Shown here: positions 1 through 8,259 of the stretch, piece after piece
Numbering within the stretch: position 1 is the stretch's first letter
Layout: each line of letters starts with the position of its first letter
DNA from: Pontiellaceae bacterium
GTDB lineage: Bacteria; Verrucomicrobiota; Kiritimatiellia; Kiritimatiellales; Pontiellaceae
Direction of reading: 5' to 3'
Assembly (NCBI GenBank): GCA_016937035.1
Contig: JAFGWS010000062.1
Coordinates: 1-34,955, forward strand
DNA length: 34,955 bases
Program-made: the position numbers and the translations under genes
Notes under the pieces: generated by a model
Told to the model about the DNA's origin: nothing
Seen by the model: only the letters and a program-made list of their open reading frames with translations
Databases searched by the model: none

Positions 1-1
1 C

Positions 2-2131
2 ATGGAGGCCGGCTTTACGCTGGTTCGCGTCAGTTTTGAAAATATGCCGGTTGCGATTCAGATTGAGCAGGGCGAAGTGGAACAGCTCTATGGCCGTGAC
101 CTGCAGATGAAAAATATCACGCGTGCCGCATTTAATCACGGTAACGAGGATAATCTGCACGCCGCCGTGACGTTCACGAATGTGGCCTGCAGCGATGTGC
201 CCACCTTTTACCGAGGCAACGATGTGCTTCGCGCCCCGGGTCAGCATTATGTCATGGATCATTTTTCTGTCGGTCTGGATATTGGACCGGACGGACGGGA
301 GCAGGGGATCGCGATGCATCACTCGGAACGTGCACTGAGTGAACCGGCTCCGGCGGTGCCGAGTGACATACCTGAACTCCCGCCGATGAGCGAGTGGGTG
401 AATGTGCACACGCTGGGCGTTGTTGAGGGAGGAGATGTTACTGAGGCGCTGAAGGCCGCGATCGCAAATCATAAGGTGCTCTATTTTCCGATGGGACGCT
501 ACAATGTTTCCGAGCCGGTACGACTCAAAGAGGATACCGTGATCATCGGTCTCCATCCGAGCCAGACCGTGATCACCGTTCAAGGACGCCCTGAGTCGAC
601 CGATGAGCCGAACGGTGCGATCATTGCACCCAAGGGCGGAAGAAACATCGTTTGCTCCATTTCTGTTTCGCCCGGTTCCTATGCCGGCTTCCTGTGGATG
701 GCGGGGCCGGATTCGCTGATGGACGATGTTTCGTTCGGCGGCGGACGCGGCGGCGGAGGCGATGCGCGTAATCCCGATTTATGGATCACGGATGGCGGAG
801 GCGGAATTTTCCGGGGCGATTGGCCGCACGGAACGAGCTCCAGCGAGGGTTTGGTGATTGAGAATACATCGACGAAGGGGAAAATTTATCAGATGTCGGT
901 TGAGCACCATTACCGGGTTGAGCTGGATCTGAAGAATGTGGAAAACTGGGAATTCTATGCACTGCAGACGGAAGAGGAAAACCCGGCAGGTCATACCGCC
1001 AATGCCATGATTATGGAGGACTGCAAAAATATTCTTTTTGCCAATACCTACATGTATCGAGTCTCGCGCATTACGCTTCCCATGAGGCATGGCATGATTA
1101 TCCGCGACTCCGATAATATTGAGTTTCAGAATATGAAGGTGTTTGCCCAGACCCGACTGGCCTTCGATACAGCGGTTTATCACGAAAACAGCGGAGTTGA
1201 AGCGCGCCAGCAGTTCTTTACTCATTTTGTAGTCAACGGCGATACCAAGGCTTCCGCGCAACGTGCGTTGTCGCGTGAAATTTTTGCGCCGAATGCAAGG
1301 GTTGAAAAACTGGCCGATGGGTACAAAAATGCGGCGGGTCTAACGACGGACACCAAGGGAAATATCTTGTATGCGGATGATTCGAACCGCAGGGTCTACC
1401 GCTGGAATGTCGCTGAAAAGAAAGCCGAACTGCTGGCGGAGCTTGGTCAGGATCAGCCGATGGTTATGGCGTTTGTTGAACCTTCGACCTTGCTCATGAT
1501 CACGCGGGAAAGTCGGGTGTTCACGCTGGATCTCTCCAAGGACGGTGCGGTGCCCCAGCGCGTGGAAGGGGTGCCGGAAGCGCTGGCTGAAACAAAGTTC
1601 CTCATCCCGCTGGGTATCCATAACATGATGTCGGTGCTTGATGATCTGATGGAAAACCGTGACTACACCTATCGCAGCGGGAGTAACACCGCCGTGGTCA
1701 GTGTCGATGAATATGCTCGTCGCGACTATTTCTATGCGCCCGGTTCTAACGTGGCGGTCAAAGCCGGCGGCACCTGGCGTCCGCTGCTGCAGAGTTCCAA
1801 CATGGCGGCCTTCTCGCCTGGCGACATCTTTTATGTCGCGTGCGAAGATGATGGCAAAACCTACCGCACGAAGTTGAAGAAAAATGAGACGTTGGAATAT
1901 TGTGTTTTTGCTGAACGCGGAGGCACCGCTGCTGTAGAGGACTCCGCAGGTAATGTCTACATCGCCAGCGATCAGGTCTATGTCTACAACCGCGACGGTG
2001 GACAAATTGCTGTTCTGGAAGTTCCGGAACGCCCGGGCAGTCTTGCCTTCGGCGGTCCAGATGGAAAGACACTGTACATCGGAGCCCGTGGTGCGCTCTA
2101 TTCCGTACGGACGGTGAACTCCGGTATATAA
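2..2131 (+). CDS. Secreted pectate-lyase-fold (beta-helix) protein with C-terminal propeller, 5'-partial
   Basis: The open frame reaches the left edge, and the ATG at position 2 has no visible upstream context, so I read this as the 3' part (709 codons) of a longer gene. Around residues 132-230 there is a pectate-lyase-superfamily N-terminal pattern (VNVHTLGVVEGGDVTEALKAA, then VLYFPMGRYNVSEPV), which marks a right-handed beta-helix. A Gly-rich turn segment lies near residues 245-265. From about residue 440 the repeats (GLTTDTKGNILYADDSN, a later AGNVYIASDQVYVYNRDGG) look like NHL/SMP-30-type propeller blades. Such proteins usually act on or bind extracellular polysaccharide. No catalytic residues could be assigned, so the substrate is unknown. 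The gene ends just before a strong hairpin terminator. Domain class is fairly sure; function is inferred. Confidence 0.75.
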   Translation: MEAGFTLVRVSFENMPVAIQIEQGEVEQLYGRDLQMKNITRAAFNHGNEDNLHAAVTFTNVACSDVPTFYRGNDVLRAPGQHYVMDHFSVGLDIGPDGREQGIAMHHSERALSEPAPAVPSDIPELPPMSEWVNVHTLGVVEGGDVTEALKAAIANHKVLYFPMGRYNVSEPVRLKEDTVIIGLHPSQTVITVQGRPESTDEPNGAIIAPKGGRNIVCSISVSPGSYAGFLWMAGPDSLMDDVSFGGGRGGGGDARNPDLWITDGGGGIFRGDWPHGTSSSEGLVIENTSTKGKIYQMSVEHHYRVELDLKNVENWEFYALQTEEENPAGHTANAMIMEDCKNILFANTYMYRVSRITLPMRHGMIIRDSDNIEFQNMKVFAQTRLAFDTAVYHENSGVEARQQFFTHFVVNGDTKASAQRALSREIFAPNARVEKLADGYKNAAGLTTDTKGNILYADDSNRRVYRWNVAEKKAELLAELGQDQPMVMAFVEPSTLLMITRESRVFTLDLSKDGAVPQRVEGVPEALAETKFLIPLGIHNMMSVLDDLMENRDYTYRSGSNTAVVSVDEYARRDYFYAPGSNVAVKAGGTWRPLLQSSNMAAFSPGDIFYVACEDDGKTYRTKLKKNETLEYCVFAERGGTAAVEDSAGNVYIASDQVYVYNRDGGQIAVLEVPERPGSLAFGGPDGKTLYIGARGALYSVRTVNSGI

Positions 2132-2154
2132 GCGGTAAGAAGAAAAAGAGGGGG

Positions 2155-2186
2155 AAAAGGGGTCGCACTCGTGCGGCCCCTTTTTT
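2155..2186. terminator. Bidirectional intrinsic terminator between beta-helix gene and hexokinase
   Basis: An A-rich tract and GGGGTCGCAC pair with GTGCGGCCCC and a T6 tract around a 4-nt loop, giving about 13 pairs with one G-T pair. It lies between two convergent stop codons (2131 on plus, 2189 on minus). The A-tract/T-tract symmetry allows termination in both directions. Confidence 0.85.
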
Positions 2187-2188
2187 GC

Positions 2189-3481
2189 TCAGTTAAACGC
2201 GGTCAGCCCGGCAATGGCGGCACCGACAATGGGGGCGTCTTCAACCTGTATGCAGCGGATATGCAGGTTGCGCTGCCTCAGCATCTCGCTGAGATAGTTC
2301 TGCACGCGATCGGCCAGTCCCTCGGTTTTGTAGTAGGTCGATCCGTCAATGTTGATGCAGACCGGATGCGCCGGATCGTGTCCAGCCCCGCTTTTAACGA
2401 CGGCGGCGAGTATATTGACGGCGGTCAGCAGCGCAGCTCGATCAACAACGGCGCGGAATACGGTCCGAATCACGTTCCGGTCCTCTTTCGTGAAACATTC
2501 ATTGCCCAGCGGGCCTATGTCGCGTCCGTTGTTTGCGGTCAGGTTGTCGATATGGATCGTGGAAAGCTCCGTCAGCGCACGAATCCCCGCTCCGCCGGAT
2601 GCTGAAAAACAGCCTTCCGCGACAAGGGCCTTCAGTAAGGCCAGCGCAAGATCGCCCATATAGACCCCGGAAATCGTTTTCTCAAAAAGGTGGCCGCCGG
2701 GGTTTCCGCTCTGTTCATCCAGTTGCCGATCGATGGGGCCTCGTTCAAATGCGGAAAACCCGCCCGATTCAATATTAATGACCTGCGCGCCGCTCTCGTG
2801 GTACCCGTTGAGTTTGCCTATGTTCTGATTCTGCTCCACATAGGCCGTATTGGTTCCGGTGCCCAGAATAAATCCGATGTAGGAGGAGGCGGAAAAGGTC
2901 TGTCCCTGCGCCATCCCGGCAAGCAGCGCCGCCACGGTGTCGTTCAGTACGACCACTTTTTTATCGTGAATCCCGCGTGTCTCCAGCGCCTGAATCAGAC
3001 CCGCTCCGATACACTGACCTACGAGCTGCGGTATCTTGATCTCTTTGGTCCAGTGGATCAGCCGTCCGTCCAGGTTCGGCGTAATCTCTGCGGGATAAGA
3101 GAAGCAGAAGCCGATCTGTTCAAATTGATCTTTCAGCGGTCCGAGTGCATCGGTCAGTACCGCATAAAATTCTGACGCCGTGACTTCGTGGTCGCGCCCC
3201 GGCATCGGCCGCTTGCAGAAGTGTGATAATTTTACTTTTCCGGCTTCATCGAATTGAGCCAGGCAGATCCGCAGGTTCGTTCCTCCGGCGTCAATTACAG
3301 CGGTCGATTTATTGGGTGGGATCGTTCCACAGGTATTGATGTATGCGGGAATCATCGCCAGCGAACTGGGCTCGCCGTTGAGTCCGCGTTTCATTTCGCG
3401 CAGAAAGTCGTTCAGGAGGTTGTCCGCGTCATAGGCTTCCGCGGCGATTCTTTGTTCTTTGAGCCATGCTGAAATATTCAT
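2189..3481 (-). CDS. Hexokinase (eukaryotic-type hexokinase family)
   Basis: Predicted cytosolic kinase that phosphorylates glucose or another hexose at C6 using ATP. The 430-residue length is close to a single hexokinase domain. Visible landmarks are the phosphate-binding DAGGTN at residues 64-69, GFCFSYP at about 124-130, the sugar-binding segment around HWTKEIKIP at 143-151, the catalytic Asp in VVLNDTVAALLAG (D181), and a GTGTN nucleotide-binding loop further on. This pattern is the hexokinase family proper rather than bacterial ROK or Glk. The start ATG at 3481 is preceded by AGGAGA eight bases upstream. It stands alone, convergent with the upstream gene and sharing its terminator. Sugar specificity cannot be read from the sequence. 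Confidence 0.88.
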   Translation of the reverse strand: MNISAWLKEQRIAAEAYDADNLLNDFLREMKRGLNGEPSSLAMIPAYINTCGTIPPNKSTAVIDAGGTNLRICLAQFDEAGKVKLSHFCKRPMPGRDHEVTASEFYAVLTDALGPLKDQFEQIGFCFSYPAEITPNLDGRLIHWTKEIKIPQLVGQCIGAGLIQALETRGIHDKKVVVLNDTVAALLAGMAQGQTFSASSYIGFILGTGTNTAYVEQNQNIGKLNGYHESGAQVINIESGGFSAFERGPIDRQLDEQSGNPGGHLFEKTISGVYMGDLALALLKALVAEGCFSASGGAGIRALTELSTIHIDNLTANNGRDIGPLGNECFTKEDRNVIRTVFRAVVDRAALLTAVNILAAVVKSGAGHDPAHPVCINIDGSTYYKTEGLADRVQNYLSEMLRQRNLHIRCIQVEDAPIVGAAIAGLTAFN

Positions 3482-3741
3482 CTTCTTTTCTCCTGATCAT
3501 CGCCTTGGACGCATTGTTTGTAAGGGCTATCAGTCAATCGGCAAGACGGGCGGCTGTCAAGAGACCGTGTGCAGATAAAATGCATGAGGTGTTTTCTGGT
3601 AACTTTTTTTGAGTATATTTCTATGACAGTTGTCTTAAATAAACATTGCGGACCCTTCGAGTTCCTTGGATAATGCAGCTTCATTATTTGAGACGGGCGG
3701 GAAGTGTTTCGCGGTCGTGTTAACCTAAACAGGAGGTCGAG

Positions 3742-4311
3742 ATGAAGCGTAGTATCATGGGAGTGTTGTCCCTTGCGGTTTGTATGGGTTTGGCTGGGTG
3801 TAAATCAACTCCGCCTGCGGATTCTGATAATACCATATTCGATGACATGCAGCAGCGGGTGTCGGAGCTGAATGCCGAAGGGAGTCTTGCTGCGGTAGGC
3901 ATCGGAAAATCCCGCCAGCAGGATATGGCTTTCGGGCGGGCGCGAATCAATGGCCGCGCCGAACTGGCCCGTTCCATTCAGACGAAGATTGAAGACCTTC
4001 AAAAATCGTTTATGGAAGAAATCGGAGAACCGGAAAATTCGGAAATCAACCAGATGTTCAGCAGTGCAACCAAACAGATCACCTCGGAAACGCTGGTGGG
4101 TTCTGTGCCGATTGATCAACGCTACGATGAACAAGACGGGATGTTCAATGCCTATGTCCTCATGGTTCAAAATCCGGAAATTATTGATCGGGTGATCAAA
4201 AACAACAGTGCAGAGCATCTCTATGAGCGCTTCCGTGCCTCGAAGGCCTTTGAGGAACTCGATAAGGAAATCGCGGAGTTCGAGAAGCAGGATATGCAGG
4301 GATATGAGTAG
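3742..4311 (+). CDS. LPP20-like outer-membrane lipoprotein
   Basis: A 189-residue protein with a classic lipoprotein signal: positive MKR start, hydrophobic core, and lipobox LAGC with the lipidated Cys at residue 20. Residue 21 is Lys rather than Asp, which favours transport to the outer membrane under the E. coli +2 rule. The mature part has the LPP20-type pattern GKSRQQDMAFGRARINGRAELARSI, the conserved Ala/Arg-rich helix of the family, then acidic helical sequence. The start is supported by AGGAGG six bases upstream. The gene is monocistronic, lies in a roughly 260-bp gap downstream of the divergent hexokinase, and ends at a hairpin terminator. Family members have no general biochemical function, so role is unknown. 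Confidence 0.75.
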   Translation: MKRSIMGVLSLAVCMGLAGCKSTPPADSDNTIFDDMQQRVSELNAEGSLAAVGIGKSRQQDMAFGRARINGRAELARSIQTKIEDLQKSFMEEIGEPENSEINQMFSSATKQITSETLVGSVPIDQRYDEQDGMFNAYVLMVQNPEIIDRVIKNNSAEHLYERFRASKAFEELDKEIAEFEKQDMQGYE

Positions 4312-4332
4312 TCGATAACTGAGATTTATACG

Positions 4333-4364
4333 AAAAAGGCGGACGTAAGGTCCGCCTTTTTTTT
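4333..4364. terminator. Bidirectional intrinsic terminator between lipoprotein gene and asd
   Basis: AAAAAGGCGGAC pairs with GTCCGCCTTTTT around the loop GTAAG, followed by a run of eight T. Its position between the convergent lipoprotein gene (stop 4311) and asd (stop 4389) lets it serve both, since the A tract becomes a T tract on the minus strand. Confidence 0.9.
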
Positions 4365-4388
4365 GTGGGTTGGTTCGACACTTTTCGC

Positions 4389-5495
4389 CTATTTTTCCAG
4401 CAGAATGCGGAGCATTCGGCGGAGCGGCTCGGCGGCCCCCCAGAGCAGCTGATCGCCGACGGTGAAGGCGGCGACATATTCCGGTCCCATCTTCATCTTG
4501 TGAATGCGGCCGACCGGCACCGTCAGCGTGCCGGAAACCGCAGCGGGCGTCAGGCGCTCCAGCGTCTCGGCCTTATTGTTGTCCACCACGTCGACCCAGT
4601 CGTTATCGTTGCGCAGAATATCCATGATCTCTTCAACGGAAATATCCTTCTTGAGTTTGATGGTCAGCCCCTGGCTGTGGCAGCGCATGGCACCGATACG
4701 GACGCAGAGTCCGTCGATCGGAATGGCCGGATCGTTCCGGAGAATCTTGTTGGTTTCCGCATAACCCTTCCACTCTTCCTTGGTCTGGCCGGCATCGACG
4801 GCCTTGTCGATCCACGGAATCAGCGAACCGGCGAGCGGAGCACCAAATTGTTCGGTAGGGAAGCCTTCCGCACTGAATTGGCTCGTGACCTTGCGGTCGA
4901 TCTCTAAAATGGCGGAGGAGGGCGTGGCCAGCTCGTCGGCAACGCAGGCGTTGAGCGAACCCATCTGGTTGAGGAGCTCGCGCATATTTTGTGCGCCGGC
5001 ACCGGAAGCGGCCTGATAGGTCATGGAGGAAACCCATTCCACGAGGCCGGCTTTAAAGAGCCCTCCAATGGCCATCAGCATCAGGCTGACGGTGCAGTTT
5101 CCGCCGATAAAATCTTTCTTGCCGGCAGCCAGCGCCTGATCGATCACCGGGCGGTTAACCGGATCGAGCACGATGGTGGCCTGTTCCGCCATACGCAGCG
5201 TGGAGGCGGCATCGATCCAATAGCCGTTCCAACCCTTGGCGCGCAGCTCGGGATGAATTTTTTCGGTGTAGCTGCCTCCTTGGCAGGTAATAATGGCATC
5301 CATCTCCATCAGCGCATCGAGATCAGAGGCATCGATCAGTGTGGAGGGGCCTTGTCCGACGTCCGGAGCGGGTTGCCCGGCCTGAGAGGTGGTGAAGAAC
5401 GTTGGGTCAATATGTGCAAAATCGTTTTCTGCGCACATGCGTTCCATCAGTACGGAACCGACCATGCCGCGCCATCCAATAAGTCCTGTTTTCAT
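4389..5495 (-). CDS. asd: Aspartate-semialdehyde dehydrogenase
   Basis: NADPH-dependent conversion of L-aspartyl-4-phosphate to L-aspartate 4-semialdehyde, the branch point to lysine/diaminopimelate, threonine and methionine; cytosolic. The 368 residues are nearly the same length as the E. coli enzyme, and the sequence belongs to that proteobacterial-type subgroup. Landmarks: N-terminal [10 protein letters not shown] dinucleotide-binding loop (7-16), CQGG (71-74), GYWIDAAS (91-98), catalytic Cys134 in [19 protein letters not shown], and active-site RCHSQ near residue 270. Start chosen at the ATG preceded by GGGAGA about eight bases upstream. Single gene, divergent from the EamA permease. Assignment is secure. 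Confidence 0.96.
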   Translation of the reverse strand: MKTGLIGWRGMVGSVLMERMCAENDFAHIDPTFFTTSQAGQPAPDVGQGPSTLIDASDLDALMEMDAIITCQGGSYTEKIHPELRAKGWNGYWIDAASTLRMAEQATIVLDPVNRPVIDQALAAGKKDFIGGNCTVSLMLMAIGGLFKAGLVEWVSSMTYQAASGAGAQNMRELLNQMGSLNACVADELATPSSAILEIDRKVTSQFSAEGFPTEQFGAPLAGSLIPWIDKAVDAGQTKEEWKGYAETNKILRNDPAIPIDGLCVRIGAMRCHSQGLTIKLKKDISVEEIMDILRNDNDWVDVVDNNKAETLERLTPAAVSGTLTVPVGRIHKMKMGPEYVAAFTVGDQLLWGAAEPLRRMLRILLEK

Positions 5496-5547
5496 CGATT
5501 CATCTCCCGTTTCCCTTTAAAGGGTGGGGACGGTATTTGATTTGCAT

Positions 5548-5581
5548 CGTAAACGCAAGGCGCTATTGTCCGCCGTTTACG
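5548..5581. promoter_or_regulatory. Inverted repeat in the asd/EamA divergent intergenic region
   Basis: CGTAAACG at 5548-5555 and CGTTTACG at 5574-5581 form an 8-bp inverted repeat, with an inner GGCG/CGCC pair separated by a CAA bulge. It sits in the 228-bp gap between the two divergent genes, where an operator or mRNA leader hairpin would be expected. No known regulator or riboswitch consensus was recognised and no convincing -35/-10 pair was assigned. Confidence 0.3.
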
Positions 5582-5723
5582 CCCGAATCAGGCGTCGATT
5601 TTTCGGCAGAATAATGGAGCGGCAGAACAATTTGGGTTCTCGTGTACAGCAGAGAATGATTCTTCCCCCCAAATGATTCTGCCTGTTTTGTGTGCTCCGA
5701 AATACGGGGTCGGGAGTTTTTTT

Positions 5724-6626
5724 ATGTGGATTGGGCTAGGGCTGGTATCAATGGTTTTTCTGGGCATCTACGATGTCTGCAAGAAGCATGCTGTGCGGGG
5801 AAATGCCGTGCTCCCCGTGCTGTTTTTTTCCAATCTGGCCAGCGTCGCAATGGCGTTGCCGCTGCTGGTCGGATCGGCCATCCTTCCCGATGCGCTGGCA
5901 TCCCTCAATCTCTTTGTCGAGCCGATCACGGCGGCGGGGCATCGCTTGATGCTGCTGAAGGCGTTCTCGGTCAGCACGTCGTGGATCTTTGCCTATTTTG
6001 CGCTGAAGCATCTGCCGATATCCATCGTTTCGCCTATTCGGGCGTCGGGGCCGGTCTGGACGCTGGTCGGCGCCATGGTCTTGTTCCACGAATCACCCAG
6101 TCCGCTGCAATGGGCGGGTATGGCGCTGATCTTTGCGGGCTACTTCGCCTTTTCCATCATCGGTCGGGAAGAGGGCATCCATTTTTATCGCAGCAAATGG
6201 ATCCTCTATATTTTCCTCGCCACGCTGATCGGCACGTGCAGCACACTCTTCGACAAATGGCTTATCCACGGGCAGGGATATTCGCCCGTCCAGGTGCAGG
6301 TTTGGTATACGCTGTATCTCGGCTTGCTCTTCACACTCTATTTTTTTGCGCTTTGGTGGCCGCAGCGGAAACGCAGTACGCCCTTTGTCTGGCGCTGGAG
6401 CATTCCGTTGATTGGCGTGCTGCTCTATGTGGCCGACTATGTCTATTTCAAAGCCCTCTCCGATCCCGCAGCCCTGATCGTGATCCTCTCCATCCTACGG
6501 CGGTGCAGCGTGGTGATTTCCTTTTTGGCGGGCGCGTTCCTGTTCAAGGAGGTCAACAAGCGCAAAAAAGCGTGGGTACTCCTCGGCATCCTCGCCGGCG
6601 TCGTGCTGATTGTGCTCGCAGGGTAG
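5724..6626 (+). CDS. DMT-superfamily permease (EamA-like)
   Basis: An inner-membrane protein of 300 residues with about ten hydrophobic segments arranged as two halves of five, the usual EamA/DMT layout. Each half carries the typical pattern: SIVSPIRASGPVWTLVGA with FHESPSPLQWAGMALIFAGY in the first, and AALIVILSILRRCSVVISF with FLFKEVNKRKKAWVLLGIL in the second. The frame stays open upstream to 5673, but the ATG at 5724 is preferred because GGGAG lies about eight bases before it and the peptide then begins directly with a membrane segment. Substrate cannot be predicted; family members export amino acids, nucleotides or other metabolites. It converges with hsdM with only 13 bp between stops and no clear terminator. 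Confidence 0.85.
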   Translation: MWIGLGLVSMVFLGIYDVCKKHAVRGNAVLPVLFFSNLASVAMALPLLVGSAILPDALASLNLFVEPITAAGHRLMLLKAFSVSTSWIFAYFALKHLPISIVSPIRASGPVWTLVGAMVLFHESPSPLQWAGMALIFAGYFAFSIIGREEGIHFYRSKWILYIFLATLIGTCSTLFDKWLIHGQGYSPVQVQVWYTLYLGLLFTLYFFALWWPQRKRSTPFVWRWSIPLIGVLLYVADYVYFKALSDPAALIVILSILRRCSVVISFLAGAFLFKEVNKRKKAWVLLGILAGVVLIVLAG

Positions 6627-6639
6627 GGCAGGCCCATCG

Positions 6640-8259
6640 TCAGGGCAGCGGCGGCAAGCCCAGCTGTTCGAGAAACCGGTTGTGCTCCGCAGTCATTTTA
6701 CGGATCTCGGCATCCGCTGCAACGATGGCGGCATGCGTCTTTTCCAAATCGATGACGGGTTCCGCCTCGGCGGTGCTCACATAGCGGGTAATGTTGAGAT
6801 TATAGTCGTTCTCGATAATCTCGTTCATATCCACACGGCGGGCATAGCGCTCTTCTTCAATGCGGTTTGTGTAGGTGTCGATGATTTTTTCAATGTGCTC
6901 TTTGCTCAGCTGGTTCTGGCGCTTCCCTTTTTCAAAATGCTCACTCGCATTGATGAAGAGGACATCGTCGGGCTTTTTACACTTCTTGAGCACAAGGATA
7001 CAGACCGGAATGCCGGTGGAGTAGAACAGGTTGGCGGGCAGGCCGATGACGGTATCGATGTGGCCGTCGTCGAGCAGCTTCTGGCGGATACGCGCCTCCA
7101 CGCCACCTCGGAACAGCACCCCGTGCGGCAGAATGATCGCCATCACGCCGTCATCCTTCAAGTAATGAAACCCGTGCAGCAGGAAAGCAAAGTCGGCCGC
7201 CGATTTCGGGGCGACGCCGTGGTTCTTAAAGCGGACGTCTTTAGCGGTTTGCTCGCCGGGATCCCAACGCAGGCTGAAGGGTGGGTTGGCGACGACCGCG
7301 TCAAACTGCGGCTTTTTGGCCGGATTCTGCTCGCGGAAGAGGTCCCACTCGTTTTCCAGCGTGTCGCCGTGAAAGATTTCAAACTCGGCATCCTTCACCC
7401 CGTGCAGCAGCATGTTCATGCGGGCAAGGTTGTAGGTGGTGATGTTTTTTTCTTGCCCGTAGATGTGGCCGATGGTGCCGCCCGCATCGGTCATGCGCTT
7501 GCGGATGTTGAGCAGCAGCGAGCCGGAACCGCAGGCAAAGTCGAGCACCTTGTTCAGCGTGTCCCGGGGGCCGGTTTTCGGCTCCTGACTGTCGAGCGTG
7601 ACAATCGCGGAGAGAATATCGGAAATCTGCTGCGGCGTATAGAATTCGCCCGCCTTCTTTCCGGAACCCGCCGCAAACTGGCCGATCAAATATTCATAGG
7701 CATCGCCCAGCGTATCCTTATCGGTCGAAAATTCATCCAGCCCCTTGGCGATTTCGGCAATGATCTTGGTGAGCTTCTTGTTCCGCGCCTCATAGTTCTT
7801 GCCCAGCTTATCCGAGCCGAGGTTGATTTCGGAAAAGAGGCCGTTGAACGTGCTCTCGAACGATTGGGTTTCGATATAGTTGAAGCCTTTTTGCAGGGTA
7901 TGCAGCAATTCGCCGTGTTGGACGCGCGCCATTTCGGCAATGTTGCTCCAGAGATAGGGCGGCTCGATGACATAGTGCACCTTCAGTCGCATTTGGGCTT
8001 CGAAATCGACGACGTCGTTTTCATTTTGTTCGTACCAAACCTGCAGCGGCGTGCGGGTGTCGTCTTCTTGAAGTTGCGGATAATCGCGGCCCAACTCCTT
8101 TTTCACCGCCTCGACATAGTTGTCCGAGAGGTAGCGCAGGAAGAGAAAGGAGAGCATGTAGTCGCGGAAATCGTCCGCGCTCATCGCACCGCGCAGTTCA
8201 TCCGCGATTTTCCAAAGCGTGGAACCCAGTTTTTTATGGTTTTGTTCGGTCATGATCAT
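6640..8259 (-). CDS. hsdM: Type I restriction-modification methyltransferase subunit HsdM
   Basis: N6-adenine methyltransferase subunit that joins HsdS to form the modification core and HsdR to form the restriction complex. The 539 residues show an N-terminal HsdM helical domain (about 8-150), the GEFYTP entry motif (204-209), SAM-binding motif I DFACGSGS (240-247) and catalytic motif IV NPPF (325-328), followed by LPHGVLFRGG and GLPANLFYSTGIP, all typical of HsdM. It is the last gene of the operon. Its start codon overlaps the stop of the RAYT-SLOG gene in ATGA (8256-8259); a second in-frame ATG lies two codons in. Appears intact. Confidence 0.95.
   Translation of the reverse strand: MIMTEQNHKKLGSTLWKIADELRGAMSADDFRDYMLSFLFLRYLSDNYVEAVKKELGRDYPQLQEDDTRTPLQVWYEQNENDVVDFEAQMRLKVHYVIEPPYLWSNIAEMARVQHGELLHTLQKGFNYIETQSFESTFNGLFSEINLGSDKLGKNYEARNKKLTKIIAEIAKGLDEFSTDKDTLGDAYEYLIGQFAAGSGKKAGEFYTPQQISDILSAIVTLDSQEPKTGPRDTLNKVLDFACGSGSLLLNIRKRMTDAGGTIGHIYGQEKNITTYNLARMNMLLHGVKDAEFEIFHGDTLENEWDLFREQNPAKKPQFDAVVANPPFSLRWDPGEQTAKDVRFKNHGVAPKSAADFAFLLHGFHYLKDDGVMAIILPHGVLFRGGVEARIRQKLLDDGHIDTVIGLPANLFYSTGIPVCILVLKKCKKPDDVLFINASEHFEKGKRQNQLSKEHIEKIIDTYTNRIEEERYARRVDMNEIIENDYNLNITRYVSTAEAEPVIDLEKTHAAIVAADAEIRKMTAEHNRFLEQLGLPPLP

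Noticed and set aside
3478..3684. A 68-codon minus-strand open frame upstream of hexokinase
   Set aside because: No ribosome-binding site or recognisable protein features, and its end overlaps the well-supported hexokinase start.
3482..3741. Promoter candidates for the lipoprotein gene (TTGAGT near 3609, TTGAGA near 3688)
   Set aside because: Neither has a convincing -10 box at a proper spacing.
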